DNA of 10,128 bases from Fidelibacterota bacterium UBA2125 (lineage in GTDB: Bacteria; Fidelibacterota; Marinisomatia; Marinisomatales; S15-B10). Positions 1 through 6,470 of the stretch are shown in pieces. The notes under the pieces were generated by a model, which saw only the letters and a program-made list of their open reading frames with translations, searched no databases and had not been told where the DNA came from. Position numbers and translations under genes: made by a program. Where the stretch lies: assembly GCA_002329125.1 (NCBI GenBank), contig DCXX01000051.1, forward strand, positions 1 to 10,128, given 5' to 3'. Numbering within the stretch: position 1 is the stretch's first letter; each line of letters begins with the position of its first letter.

Positions 1-522
1 ATTGCCTATGGAATCACCATTCTTAACCCTTTCATGGGCTCACAGAATCTGCTTTATATTTTTTTTGGAGGCGTAATTGCCATTTCTGCATTAATCCTGC
101 CAGGAATCTCGGGTTCTTTTATCCTGCTGCTCATGGGCTTGTATACAACCGTAATTCCTGCTGTGAAAGCAGTCATAAAAATGGAAGATTTGAGTCAACT
201 AATGATTGTTTTGGTCTTTGGTTTAGGGTGCCTTGTTGGTTTGGCAAGTTTCAGCCGTGTTCTCTCTTGGACCTTTTCTCGTTACCGGAACAGTACATTG
301 GCCATATTGGCAGGGTTTATGCTAGGATCGCTCAATAAGATTTGGCCCTGGCGCAATGTTCTTGATACCCGCGTGAACTCTTCTGGAGAAGAGCTTCCTC
401 TTTTAGAAGTAAACGTATTGACGAATAACTACGAGGGTGATGCTCAAATTTTGTTGGTTCTGGTATGCATGGTGATCGGGTTTGTCATGGTTTATGCTTT
501 GGATCGGCTGGGAAAAAGATAA
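1..522 (+). CDS. DUF368 (PopT-type) undecaprenyl-phosphate transporter, 3' part
   Basis: The reading frame is open from base 1, so the start lies outside the window; 173 codons and a TAA stop are seen, a little over half of the roughly 300 residues usual for DUF368 proteins. The fragment is very hydrophobic. Its signature is the segment ILPGISGSFILLLMGLY (fragment residues 32-48), the Pro-Gly-x-Ser-Gly motif typical of the family, and it ends in a last membrane helix followed by a short basic tail (LGKR). Known of the family: DUF368 proteins such as PopT recycle undecaprenyl phosphate across the inner membrane for peptidoglycan and other envelope polymers. That this copy does so is inferred from the motif and topology. 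The next 356 bases hold no clear gene, so no operon partner is visible downstream. Confidence 0.85.
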   Translation: MAYGITILNPFMGSQNLLYIFFGGVIAISALILPGISGSFILLLMGLYTTVIPAVKAVIKMEDLSQLMIVLVFGLGCLVGLASFSRVLSWTFSRYRNSTLAILAGFMLGSLNKIWPWRNVLDTRVNSSGEELPLLEVNVLTNNYEGDAQILLVLVCMVIGFVMVYALDRLGKR

Positions 523-878
523 GTTATGAAGTTTGCTTATCGAGAGGTAGATCAACATAACATTTACTGTTCTGAGACGCCATAGGTCCGCTGCCACTTT
601 TATATTTTGCCACCCATTATCTGGAAATTGGATGAGCCTATCACGACCTTTATTCATCATTAATTCAATCTTCTCTCAATTGTATTTTCTTTCTCCTCAT
701 GGGCGGTTCGTCCTTCTAAAATATGCCTTTTGACTGTTAATCCACTCAATCTCTCTCTAAATTCACAAAGCTGCTATTCTCAGTTGAGGAAAATTGGAAC
801 AATGGAGAAATGGAGTATTGGAATTTTCACTGCCGCATTTATCCACTAATGCTGATTACCATTCTTCCAGAAAGAATT
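523..878. other. Gene-free gap between the DUF368 gene and tRNA-Pro
   Basis: No convincing protein gene was found on either strand. A 19-codon plus-strand frame begins at 525, three bases after the DUF368 stop, and resembles nothing I know. A minus-strand frame (403-660) runs back into the DUF368 coding region and looks like chance. The stretch is AT-rich with pyrimidine-rich runs on the plus strand (about 663-700 and 741-760). No strong terminator with a GC-rich stem and T tract was seen after the DUF368 gene. A TTGACT hexamer at 730-735 could be a -35 element, but no good -10 follows at the right distance. The right end holds an 8-base tandem repeat, listed separately. Confidence 0.6.
791..822 (+). 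repeat. Four tandem copies of an 8-base unit, consensus NNAWTGGA
   Basis: The units are aaattgga (791-798), acaatgga (799-806), gaaatgga (807-814) and gtattgga (815-822). All four share A at position 3 and TGGA at positions 5-8, with A or T at position 4. The preceding eight bases (gttgagga, 783-790) match only partly. A near-complement lies just downstream: 795-805 can pair with 859-869 in 10 of 11 positions (C opposite C at 800/864), enclosing 53 bases that include half of the array. The array ends 56 bases before the tRNA-Pro gene. It is not translated in any believable protein. Its role is unknown; it could be a decayed copy of a dispersed intergenic repeat or a simple expansion. Confidence 0.7.
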
Positions 879-953
879 CGGGGTGTAGCGCAGCCCGGTT
901 AGCGCGCGTCGTTCGGGACGACGAGGTCGGGAGTTCAAATCTCCCCACCCCGA
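879..953 (+). tRNA. tRNA-Pro, anticodon CGG
   Basis: The sequence folds into a full cloverleaf. The acceptor stem pairs 879-885 with 946-952 in seven perfect pairs, and base 953 (A) is the discriminator. The D stem is 888-891 with 902-905. The anticodon stem is 907-911 with 919-923, perfect, around the loop 912-918 with anticodon CGG at 914-916, which reads CCG. The variable loop is 924-928. The T stem is 929-933 with 941-945, enclosing TTCAAAT. The C-G first pair and A discriminator are the usual identity marks of bacterial tRNA-Pro. The 3' CCA is not encoded (ACTG follows from 953), so it must be added by CCA-adding enzyme. A PutP-like symporter gene begins 54 bases downstream with no terminator seen between. 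Confidence 0.97.
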
Positions 954-1007
954 CTGATTTCAATTCTAATCACGAGTTCATTCCTAAAACTTTGAGCCTA
1001 AAGACAG

Positions 1008-2483
1008 ATGATTGCTAAATACACATTTTTAATTATCTATTTCATGATTCTTTTTGGTATTGGAATTGTGGCGTCCCGTCGAATCCGTTCCCTGAAGGAT
1101 TTCTACCTAGGTGGAAAGAATCTTGGGCACTGGGTTGCAGCTTTTTCAGCCAGAGCAACAGGGGAATCGGGCTGGCTTATACTGGGTGTGACTGGAATGG
1201 GCGCCATGATGGGGGTGAGTGCTTTCTGGGTGGTTATTGGTGAAGTGTTGGGAGTTTTCATTTCCTGGCAATTCATGGCAAAAAAATTCAAAAGGCTTGC
1301 TGATGAATACGATGCTATCACAGTGCCTGACTACCTTGTTAGTAGATTTCAATCCACCAGCAACAAATTGCGAATTGTTGCTGCCACAGTGCTTTCCGTA
1401 TTTGTGGTTATTTACGTTAGTGCTCAGATCGACATTACAGGAAAAACCTTTGAAACATTTCTTGGAATAAACTATTACGGGGGCGCCCTTTTGGGTTTTG
1501 CTATTGTTCTTATTTACATATTTGTCGGAGGATTTTTGGCTGTTGCCTGGTCTGACCTTTTCCAAGGGACACTTATGTTTTTTGGGTTAGTTGCTCTTCC
1601 TGTTGTTGCTATTATTGTTGCCGATTTTCCTGGTGGCATTTTTCCCGCCCTAGGCAATATAGATCCTGACCTCCTGAATATTTGGGGTCCCGGCGGGTTT
1701 AACATGGTTAATGTTGCAACAGCCTTTGGTCTTGCCACTATTGGTCTCGGTTTCCTGGGATCGCCTCAGGTATATGTCAGATTCATTGCTATCCGCAATG
1801 AAGAAGAATTAGAAAAAGGAAAGAAGGTTGCCCTTCTTTATACTTTATTGACAGATTCAGCTGCCGTCTTTATCGGTATTTTGGGCAGGGTTCTTTTTAC
1901 GGGTATTGGGGACAATCCTGAAAATATTCTAGGCATAAGTGCTGAGAACGTTCTTCCCATATTGGTAGAAACAGTGTTACCTATGGCTCTTGTTGGACTT
2001 TATATCGGTGTAGTCTTAGCTGCTGTTATGTCTACAATTGATTCACTGCTTGTGGTAGCGTCCAGTGCTGTTACAAGGGATTTCTATCAACAAATTTTTC
2101 ATCCGGACATGGATGGGGAAAAATTGACCACCCTTTCAAGGAATGTAACATTGGTTATGGCGCTTATCGCATTAGCTATCGCCATGATTGTATCGGTAAT
2201 TTCTCCTGACCGGACCATTTTCTGGTTTGTTATTTTTGGTTGGTCCGGCATTGCAGCTACTTTTTGTCCCACAATTATCCTCTCACTGTTCTGGAAAGAT
2301 TTTACTGAAAATGGCGCTATGGCAGCCATGATCGCCGGATTCATTACTGTTCCTGTTACCAAGTTTATTCTGGCTACAAACGATACATTTGGGATTTACT
2401 TTGAAAAAATGGACGTCATGGCACCGTCTTTTGCAATAGGACTTATAGCTGGATATATTGCCAGCAAAGTGGATAACAAATAG
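1008..2483 (+). CDS. Sodium/solute symporter of the SSS family, PutP-like (probable sodium/proline symporter)
   Basis: A 491-residue inner-membrane protein with about 13 hydrophobic segments, the PutP topology. It follows E. coli PutP closely along its length: FYLGGKNLG (32-40), SGWLILG in helix 2 (54-60), TVPDYLVSRF (105-114), GGFLAVAWSDLFQGTLM (174-190), LAAVMSTIDSLLVVASSAVTRD (338-358), then a C-terminal part with FGWSGIAATF (410-419). Ser342 and Thr343 match the PutP sodium ligands Ser340 and Thr341. The position of PutP Asp55, also important for sodium binding, is Gly52, with Glu53 beside it. The family couples sodium entry to solute uptake; proline is the best guess, though GES-type relatives might carry other substrates. 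The start is the first ATG after an in-frame TAA (999-1001); the ribosome binding site is weak. It lies between tRNA-Pro and leuS, all in one direction. Confidence 0.9.
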   Translation: MIAKYTFLIIYFMILFGIGIVASRRIRSLKDFYLGGKNLGHWVAAFSARATGESGWLILGVTGMGAMMGVSAFWVVIGEVLGVFISWQFMAKKFKRLADEYDAITVPDYLVSRFQSTSNKLRIVAATVLSVFVVIYVSAQIDITGKTFETFLGINYYGGALLGFAIVLIYIFVGGFLAVAWSDLFQGTLMFFGLVALPVVAIIVADFPGGIFPALGNIDPDLLNIWGPGGFNMVNVATAFGLATIGLGFLGSPQVYVRFIAIRNEEELEKGKKVALLYTLLTDSAAVFIGILGRVLFTGIGDNPENILGISAENVLPILVETVLPMALVGLYIGVVLAAVMSTIDSLLVVASSAVTRDFYQQIFHPDMDGEKLTTLSRNVTLVMALIALAIAMIVSVISPDRTIFWFVIFGWSGIAATFCPTIILSLFWKDFTENGAMAAMIAGFITVPVTKFILATNDTFGIYFEKMDVMAPSFAIGLIAGYIASKVDNK

Positions 2484-2546
2484 CCTTTTAGTTTATTATG
2501 CAACTACTGTTCTGCATTCTGACTTTATTCTAAACTATCGCCGGCC

Positions 2547-4961
2547 ATGGTAAGCGGATACGATCATCACCAAATTGAGCAGAAGTGGCAACGCTTCTGG
2601 GAAAAAAATAGCTCTTTCAAGGCTATTGAAGACAATTCAAAACCAAAATATTACATCCTTGACATGTTTCCCTACCCCTCAGGACAAGGACTGCATGTAG
2701 GGCATCCACTTGGCTATACCGCAACAGATGTTGTATCTCGTTATAAACGAATGAAAGGATTCAACGTACTCCATCCAATGGGGTGGGACGCGTTCGGTCT
2801 TCCCGCTGAACAATATGCACTTCAGACAGGAACTCATCCAGCTATAACCACAGCAGAGAACATTGATAATTTCCGCAGGCAAATTAAGACCATTGGTCTT
2901 TCCTATGATTGGGACCGCGAAATAAACACAACGGATCCTAAATATTACAAGTGGACTCAGTGGATATTCCTTCAGTTATTCAATAAAGATTTGGCTTATG
3001 AAGCTGAGGTGCCTGTCAACTGGTGTCCGGAGCTAGGTACAGTTTTGGCCAATGAAGAAGTGGTTGATGGAAAATCAGAGCGAGGGGATCATCCTGTCTA
3101 TCGAGTACCAATGCGTCAGTGGATGTTGAAAATAACGGAATATTCCGAAAGCCTACTTGAGGGACTGGATGAACTTGATTGGCCTGAGGGAGTTAAAGAA
3201 CTTCAGCGCAATTGGATAGGACGATCGGAAGGGGCGGAAGTCATTTTTCAACTTCCATCTATTGATGAATCCATAACCGTTTTTACCACAAGGCCTGATA
3301 CTCTCTTTGGTGCAACATATATGGTACTTGCTCCGGAACATCCATTAGTTGGGAGGCTTACGGTTCCAAACAATAAAAAGCAGGTAAAAAAATATGTAGA
3401 AAAGGCTCTGAGAAAATCAGATCTTGCAAGAACTGAACTGGAAAAGGAAAAGACAGGTGTTTTTCTAGGTTCATATGCAATTAATCCCGCTAACGAGGAG
3501 CATATTCCTATTTGGATATCCGATTACGTTCTCATGACTTACGGAACCGGAGCCATTATGGCTGTTCCAGGAGAGGATCAACGGGATTGGGATTTTGCAA
3601 AAAAATATGATCTTCCAATTGTGCGAACGGTGCAACCCCCTGACAAATTTGATGGTGAAGCATACTCAGATGATGGACCTTCTGTTAACAGTGATTTCCT
3701 CAATGGCCTCAAAATTGTCGATGCAAAGGAAAAAATAATCGATTGGCTTGAAAAGAATAAACGTGGATGTTCCGCAATTCAATATAAACTAAGAGATTGG
3801 CTCTTCTCTCGGCAACGCTACTGGGGTGAGCCATTTCCAGTTATTCATTTTGATGGCGATGTTGAGGCGGTAGCTGAAACTGATTTACCTGTTGAACTTC
3901 CTGAGATTGAAGATTATAAACCTTCCAAATCCGGTGATCCGCCATTGTCCAATGCTGGAGGCTGGCTCACTGTAGATATTGATGGGAAATCAGGAATAAG
4001 AGAGACCAACACCATGCCCCAGTGGGCTGGATCCTGCTGGTATTTCCTTAGGTTTGTCGACCCACATAATGACGATGAACCTTGGAACAAGGATATTGAA
4101 TCATATTGGATGCCTGTTGACCTTTATATCGGTGGTCAAGAACATGCTGTCCTTCATCTTCTATATGCTCGGTTCTGGCACCATGTTCTTTATGATCTTG
4201 GTCATGTTTCCACTAAAGAACCATTTAAAAAATTGGTGAATCAGGGAATGATTTTGGGTGAGGATGGCGCTAAGATGAGCAAATCCCGGGGAAACGTCAT
4301 AAATCCCGATGTAATTATCGATAAATATGGCGCTGATTCTCTTCGTCTATTCTATATGTTCCTGGGACCGCTGGAAAAAGCAAAACCGTGGAGCACCTCA
4401 GGAATTCAGGGGAGCAATAGGTTTATCAGGCGGGTTTGGTCCATGCTGACTGATGAGAACGGAGATCTGTCAAAAAAAATCAGTGACATTGAGGCTGACA
4501 ATGATTTGACCAGGTTAATTCACCAAACCATCAAAAAAGTGACTGATGATATTGAGGCCCTTAGATTCAATACCGCTATCTCCCAATTAATGATTCTGGT
4601 AAATGAAATTAAAGAGCGGGATAAATATCCTAAAACTGCTGTCGAATTGTTGGTCCTTCTAATGAGTCCCTTCACGCCACATGTGTGCGAAGAACTCTGG
4701 GAGAAATTGGGCTATGATGATACTCTAATTAATTGCAATTGGCCGGAGTACAGCGAAAAACTGGCGAAAGAAGAACTGATTACAATTGCCGTTCAAATAA
4801 ATGGGAAGCGTCGGGCTGAGATCGAAGTTGCTCCCGGCATTGATGAAGAATCGGCATTGGCGCTGGCACTTGAGCACGAAAATGTAAAAAAGTATGTGGA
4901 TGAGAACGAGATCAAGAAGACAGTCCTGGTTAAAGACCGTCTGTTAAGTATTGTCGTCTGA
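2547..4961 (+). CDS. leuS: Leucyl-tRNA synthetase
   Basis: Class I cytoplasmic enzyme of 804 residues that charges tRNA-Leu with leucine. The order of parts is complete: PYPSG and the HIGH-type HVGH (42-46, 50-53), the CP1 editing domain with threonine-rich TTRPDT (247-252) and GTGAIMAVPGEDQRD (333-347), the catalytic core with LRDWLFSRQRYWGEP (415-429), the leucine-specific region, LYIGGQEHAVLHLLYARFW (526-544), KMSKS (576-580), the anticodon-binding helices, and the small C-terminal domain (about 745-804). Asp344 matches the key editing Asp345 of E. coli, but its neighbour is Glu343 where E. coli has His. The CP1-linked module reads VDGKSERGDHPV (173-184) and so lacks the CxxC zinc cysteines of E. 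coli. The start is the first ATG after an in-frame TGA (2520-2522); no clear ribosome binding site is seen. A weak sigma-70-like pair (2470-2475, TATTAT at 2494-2499) may give it its own promoter. Its 3' end overlaps the convergent ligase gene by 18 bases. Confidence 0.98.
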   Translation: MVSGYDHHQIEQKWQRFWEKNSSFKAIEDNSKPKYYILDMFPYPSGQGLHVGHPLGYTATDVVSRYKRMKGFNVLHPMGWDAFGLPAEQYALQTGTHPAITTAENIDNFRRQIKTIGLSYDWDREINTTDPKYYKWTQWIFLQLFNKDLAYEAEVPVNWCPELGTVLANEEVVDGKSERGDHPVYRVPMRQWMLKITEYSESLLEGLDELDWPEGVKELQRNWIGRSEGAEVIFQLPSIDESITVFTTRPDTLFGATYMVLAPEHPLVGRLTVPNNKKQVKKYVEKALRKSDLARTELEKEKTGVFLGSYAINPANEEHIPIWISDYVLMTYGTGAIMAVPGEDQRDWDFAKKYDLPIVRTVQPPDKFDGEAYSDDGPSVNSDFLNGLKIVDAKEKIIDWLEKNKRGCSAIQYKLRDWLFSRQRYWGEPFPVIHFDGDVEAVAETDLPVELPEIEDYKPSKSGDPPLSNAGGWLTVDIDGKSGIRETNTMPQWAGSCWYFLRFVDPHNDDEPWNKDIESYWMPVDLYIGGQEHAVLHLLYARFWHHVLYDLGHVSTKEPFKKLVNQGMILGEDGAKMSKSRGNVINPDVIIDKYGADSLRLFYMFLGPLEKAKPWSTSGIQGSNRFIRRVWSMLTDENGDLSKKISDIEADNDLTRLIHQTIKKVTDDIEALRFNTAISQLMILVNEIKERDKYPKTAVELLVLLMSPFTPHVCEELWEKLGYDDTLINCNWPEYSEKLAKEELITIAVQINGKRRAEIEVAPGIDEESALALALEHENVKKYVDENEIKKTVLVKDRLLSIVV

Positions 4962-4981
4962 TTCCAATTCAGACGGTCTTT
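4932..4981. terminator. Perfect 12-bp inverted repeat across the convergent gene ends, probable two-way terminator
   Basis: The arm aaagaccgtctg (4932-4943) is the exact reverse complement of cagacggtcttt (4970-4981), with 26 bases between. The left arm lies in the last codons of leuS and the right arm in the last codons of the minus-strand ligase gene; both stop codons and the whole 18-base overlap are in the loop. A second hairpin uses the same right arm: cgtctga (4955-4961) pairs with tcagacg (4969-4975) around a 7-base loop, so the two folds exclude each other. Each arm ends in TTT in the direction of transcription, but no long T tract follows, so it is weaker than a textbook intrinsic terminator. 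The position between convergent genes supports ending transcription from both sides. Confidence 0.6.
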
Positions 4982-6446
4982 CAAACATTTCTCTCAGATC
5001 ACTTTTTATCACCTTTCCGAGATTATTTCTGGGGAAGTCATTCATTATTAAGACTCTTCTTGGTCGTTTATGGTTGATGAACTTGTCTTCACACCATTCC
5101 AGGATACTGTCGTCAGAAAGTAATTCGGTTCGGGGAATCACGGCGGCGCAGATAATCTCCCCCCATACATCATCATGGATTGATACAACGGTGGCGTCGT
5201 TAATATCCGGATGTTCTCTCAACACCTCTTCAATTTCCAATGCTGAGACTTTATGCCCACCCGTTTTGATAATATCCTGATTGAGTCTTCCTAATAACCG
5301 GTAAAAACCGTCTTCTTCTACAGAAAGATCGCCCGTTTGAAACCACCCTTTGTGGAAAGATGCTCCAGTTTCATCAGGTCGTCGCCAATATTCAGAGAAA
5401 ACACCTCTTCCATTAACCAGTACTTCCCCTGGCACACCTGAAGAAATTTCCTGACGCTGTTCATCCACAAGTTTCACTGATACACCCGGGAGAGGTTGAC
5501 CAACCGCCCCTTTTCGCCGTTCACCGTCCAATGGATTGGAAAGGATCATACCCGTTTCCGTCATGCCATATCTTTCGAGCATTTTATGACCCGTGATTTC
5601 ATACCATCGATCAAACAGTGAAGTGGACAAAGGGGCTGATCCTGATACAGTGAGCCTAAGATTAGAGACGGCTTTAGCAAGTTTCAACTGCTCATCATTA
5701 TCAACATCGTCGTACCACTCCATCAATTTGGCATAAATGGTCGGAACAGCCATATAAAGAGAAATATCACCTTTTCTGAATTCGTTCCAGACCGCTTGTG
5801 GATCAAATCGGGAATGAATTCTGCATGTTGCACCTGAAGCGAGTGCACAGCATAAAATATTGACAATGCCATGAACATGGTAAAGGGGGAGTGTTAACAC
5901 TGTTTTGTCCTGTTTTGTCCATCCCCATGCTTCCTGGAGGCTCCTTATTTGTGCCTCGAGATTTAAATGACTTATGACGACACCTTTTGGTTTCCCTGTA
6001 GTGCCTGATGTATAAAGTAACATGCACGGCCGGTCATTATTGATAGATGGTAAATTTTTTACTGAGTCTATATTGTAATCATCCATTGTTTTCACTATGT
6101 CTCGCCCGGTGAACGGCAAAACTGTATCAAGTGACCCTTTTTCAACAATGATTGTGGATGGTTCAATATCCTCAATTAGAAAACGCAAATCATCATTAGG
6201 AAGTTGATGCGGCAAAGGGACAAAAATTCCCCCGGCCTGCCAAACCGCCCATTGAAGAACTACATAATCAAATGAAGGAGTAAGAAGGGAAACTATTCGA
6301 TCGCCTTTCAGATCATTTTTTTCTGTTATTAAATCGGATGCCAAAGTTTGAGATCGTTCCAGAAGCTGCCTGTAGGTGAGTACGCCTCCATCACTTTCCA
6401 GGGCTATTCCATTACCATATTGGTCGGCTTTATCTATAAGAAACAT
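4944..6446 (-). CDS. AMP-forming acyl-CoA ligase, malonyl-CoA-synthetase-like (MatB/ACSF3 type)
   Basis: A 500-residue adenylate-forming enzyme of the ANL superfamily; it turns a carboxylic acid, ATP and CoA into acyl-CoA through an acyl-adenylate, in the cytoplasm. Motifs in order: phosphate-binding loop YTSGTTGKPKG (145-155), LPLYHVHGIVN (187-197), SGSAPL (268-273), ERYGMTETGM (291-300), SNPLDGERRKGAVGQPLPGV (303-322), TGD (371-373), the hinge region GRLNQDIIKTGGHKVSALEIEE (386-407), and catalytic Lys478 in PRNNLGK. The LPLYHVHG, ERYGMTETGM and DIIKTGGHKVSALE stretches are those of MatB and ACSF3, enzymes that activate malonate or methylmalonate, rather than of long-chain fatty-acid ligases. 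The substrate-binding residues were not checked, so another short or dicarboxylic acid is possible. It is the last gene of a three-gene operon, 24 bases after the symporter. The ATG has no strong ribosome binding site. Its 3' end overlaps leuS. Confidence 0.88.
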   Translation of the reverse strand: MFLIDKADQYGNGIALESDGGVLTYRQLLERSQTLASDLITEKNDLKGDRIVSLLTPSFDYVVLQWAVWQAGGIFVPLPHQLPNDDLRFLIEDIEPSTIIVEKGSLDTVLPFTGRDIVKTMDDYNIDSVKNLPSINNDRPCMLLYTSGTTGKPKGVVISHLNLEAQIRSLQEAWGWTKQDKTVLTLPLYHVHGIVNILCCALASGATCRIHSRFDPQAVWNEFRKGDISLYMAVPTIYAKLMEWYDDVDNDEQLKLAKAVSNLRLTVSGSAPLSTSLFDRWYEITGHKMLERYGMTETGMILSNPLDGERRKGAVGQPLPGVSVKLVDEQRQEISSGVPGEVLVNGRGVFSEYWRRPDETGASFHKGWFQTGDLSVEEDGFYRLLGRLNQDIIKTGGHKVSALEIEEVLREHPDINDATVVSIHDDVWGEIICAAVIPRTELLSDDSILEWCEDKFINHKRPRRVLIMNDFPRNNLGKVIKSDLREMFERPSELESDDNT

Positions 6447-6470
6447 CTAGATATTCAATTCACGATATAA

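Noticed and set aside
525..584. 19-codon plus-strand frame just after the DUF368 stop
   Set aside because: Too short, no recognisable sequence and no ribosome binding site of its own; no continuation in another frame suggests a broken gene.
403..660. Minus-strand frame of 85 codons across the end of the DUF368 gene
   Set aside because: About half is the antisense of the DUF368 coding region, the rest resembles no family, and it has no ribosome binding site.
730..758. Possible promoter for the tRNA beginning with TTGACT
   Set aside because: No acceptable -10 hexamer at 16-18 bases, and it lies more than 100 bases before the tRNA.
879..953. tRNA-Pro as an integration site for a mobile element
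   Set aside because: No integrase, no direct repeat of the tRNA 3' end was noticed elsewhere in the window, and the flanking genes are housekeeping or transport genes.
794..1018. Plus-strand frame of 74 codons across the tRNA gene
   Set aside because: It reads through the octamer repeat and the whole tRNA-Pro, which is a perfect cloverleaf; a protein here is not credible.
1146..1565. Long minus-strand frame opposite the PutP-like symporter
   Set aside because: Composition is that of an antisense shadow, with no motifs; the plus-strand frame is a clear SSS protein.
5890..5920. 12-bp perfect palindrome (5890-5901) followed by two tandem copies of tgttttgtcc (5901-5920)
   Set aside because: Inside the well-conserved ligase coding sequence; one or two 12-bp palindromes are expected by chance in 10 kb, and the repeat encodes an ordinary TKQDKT stretch without breaking the frame.
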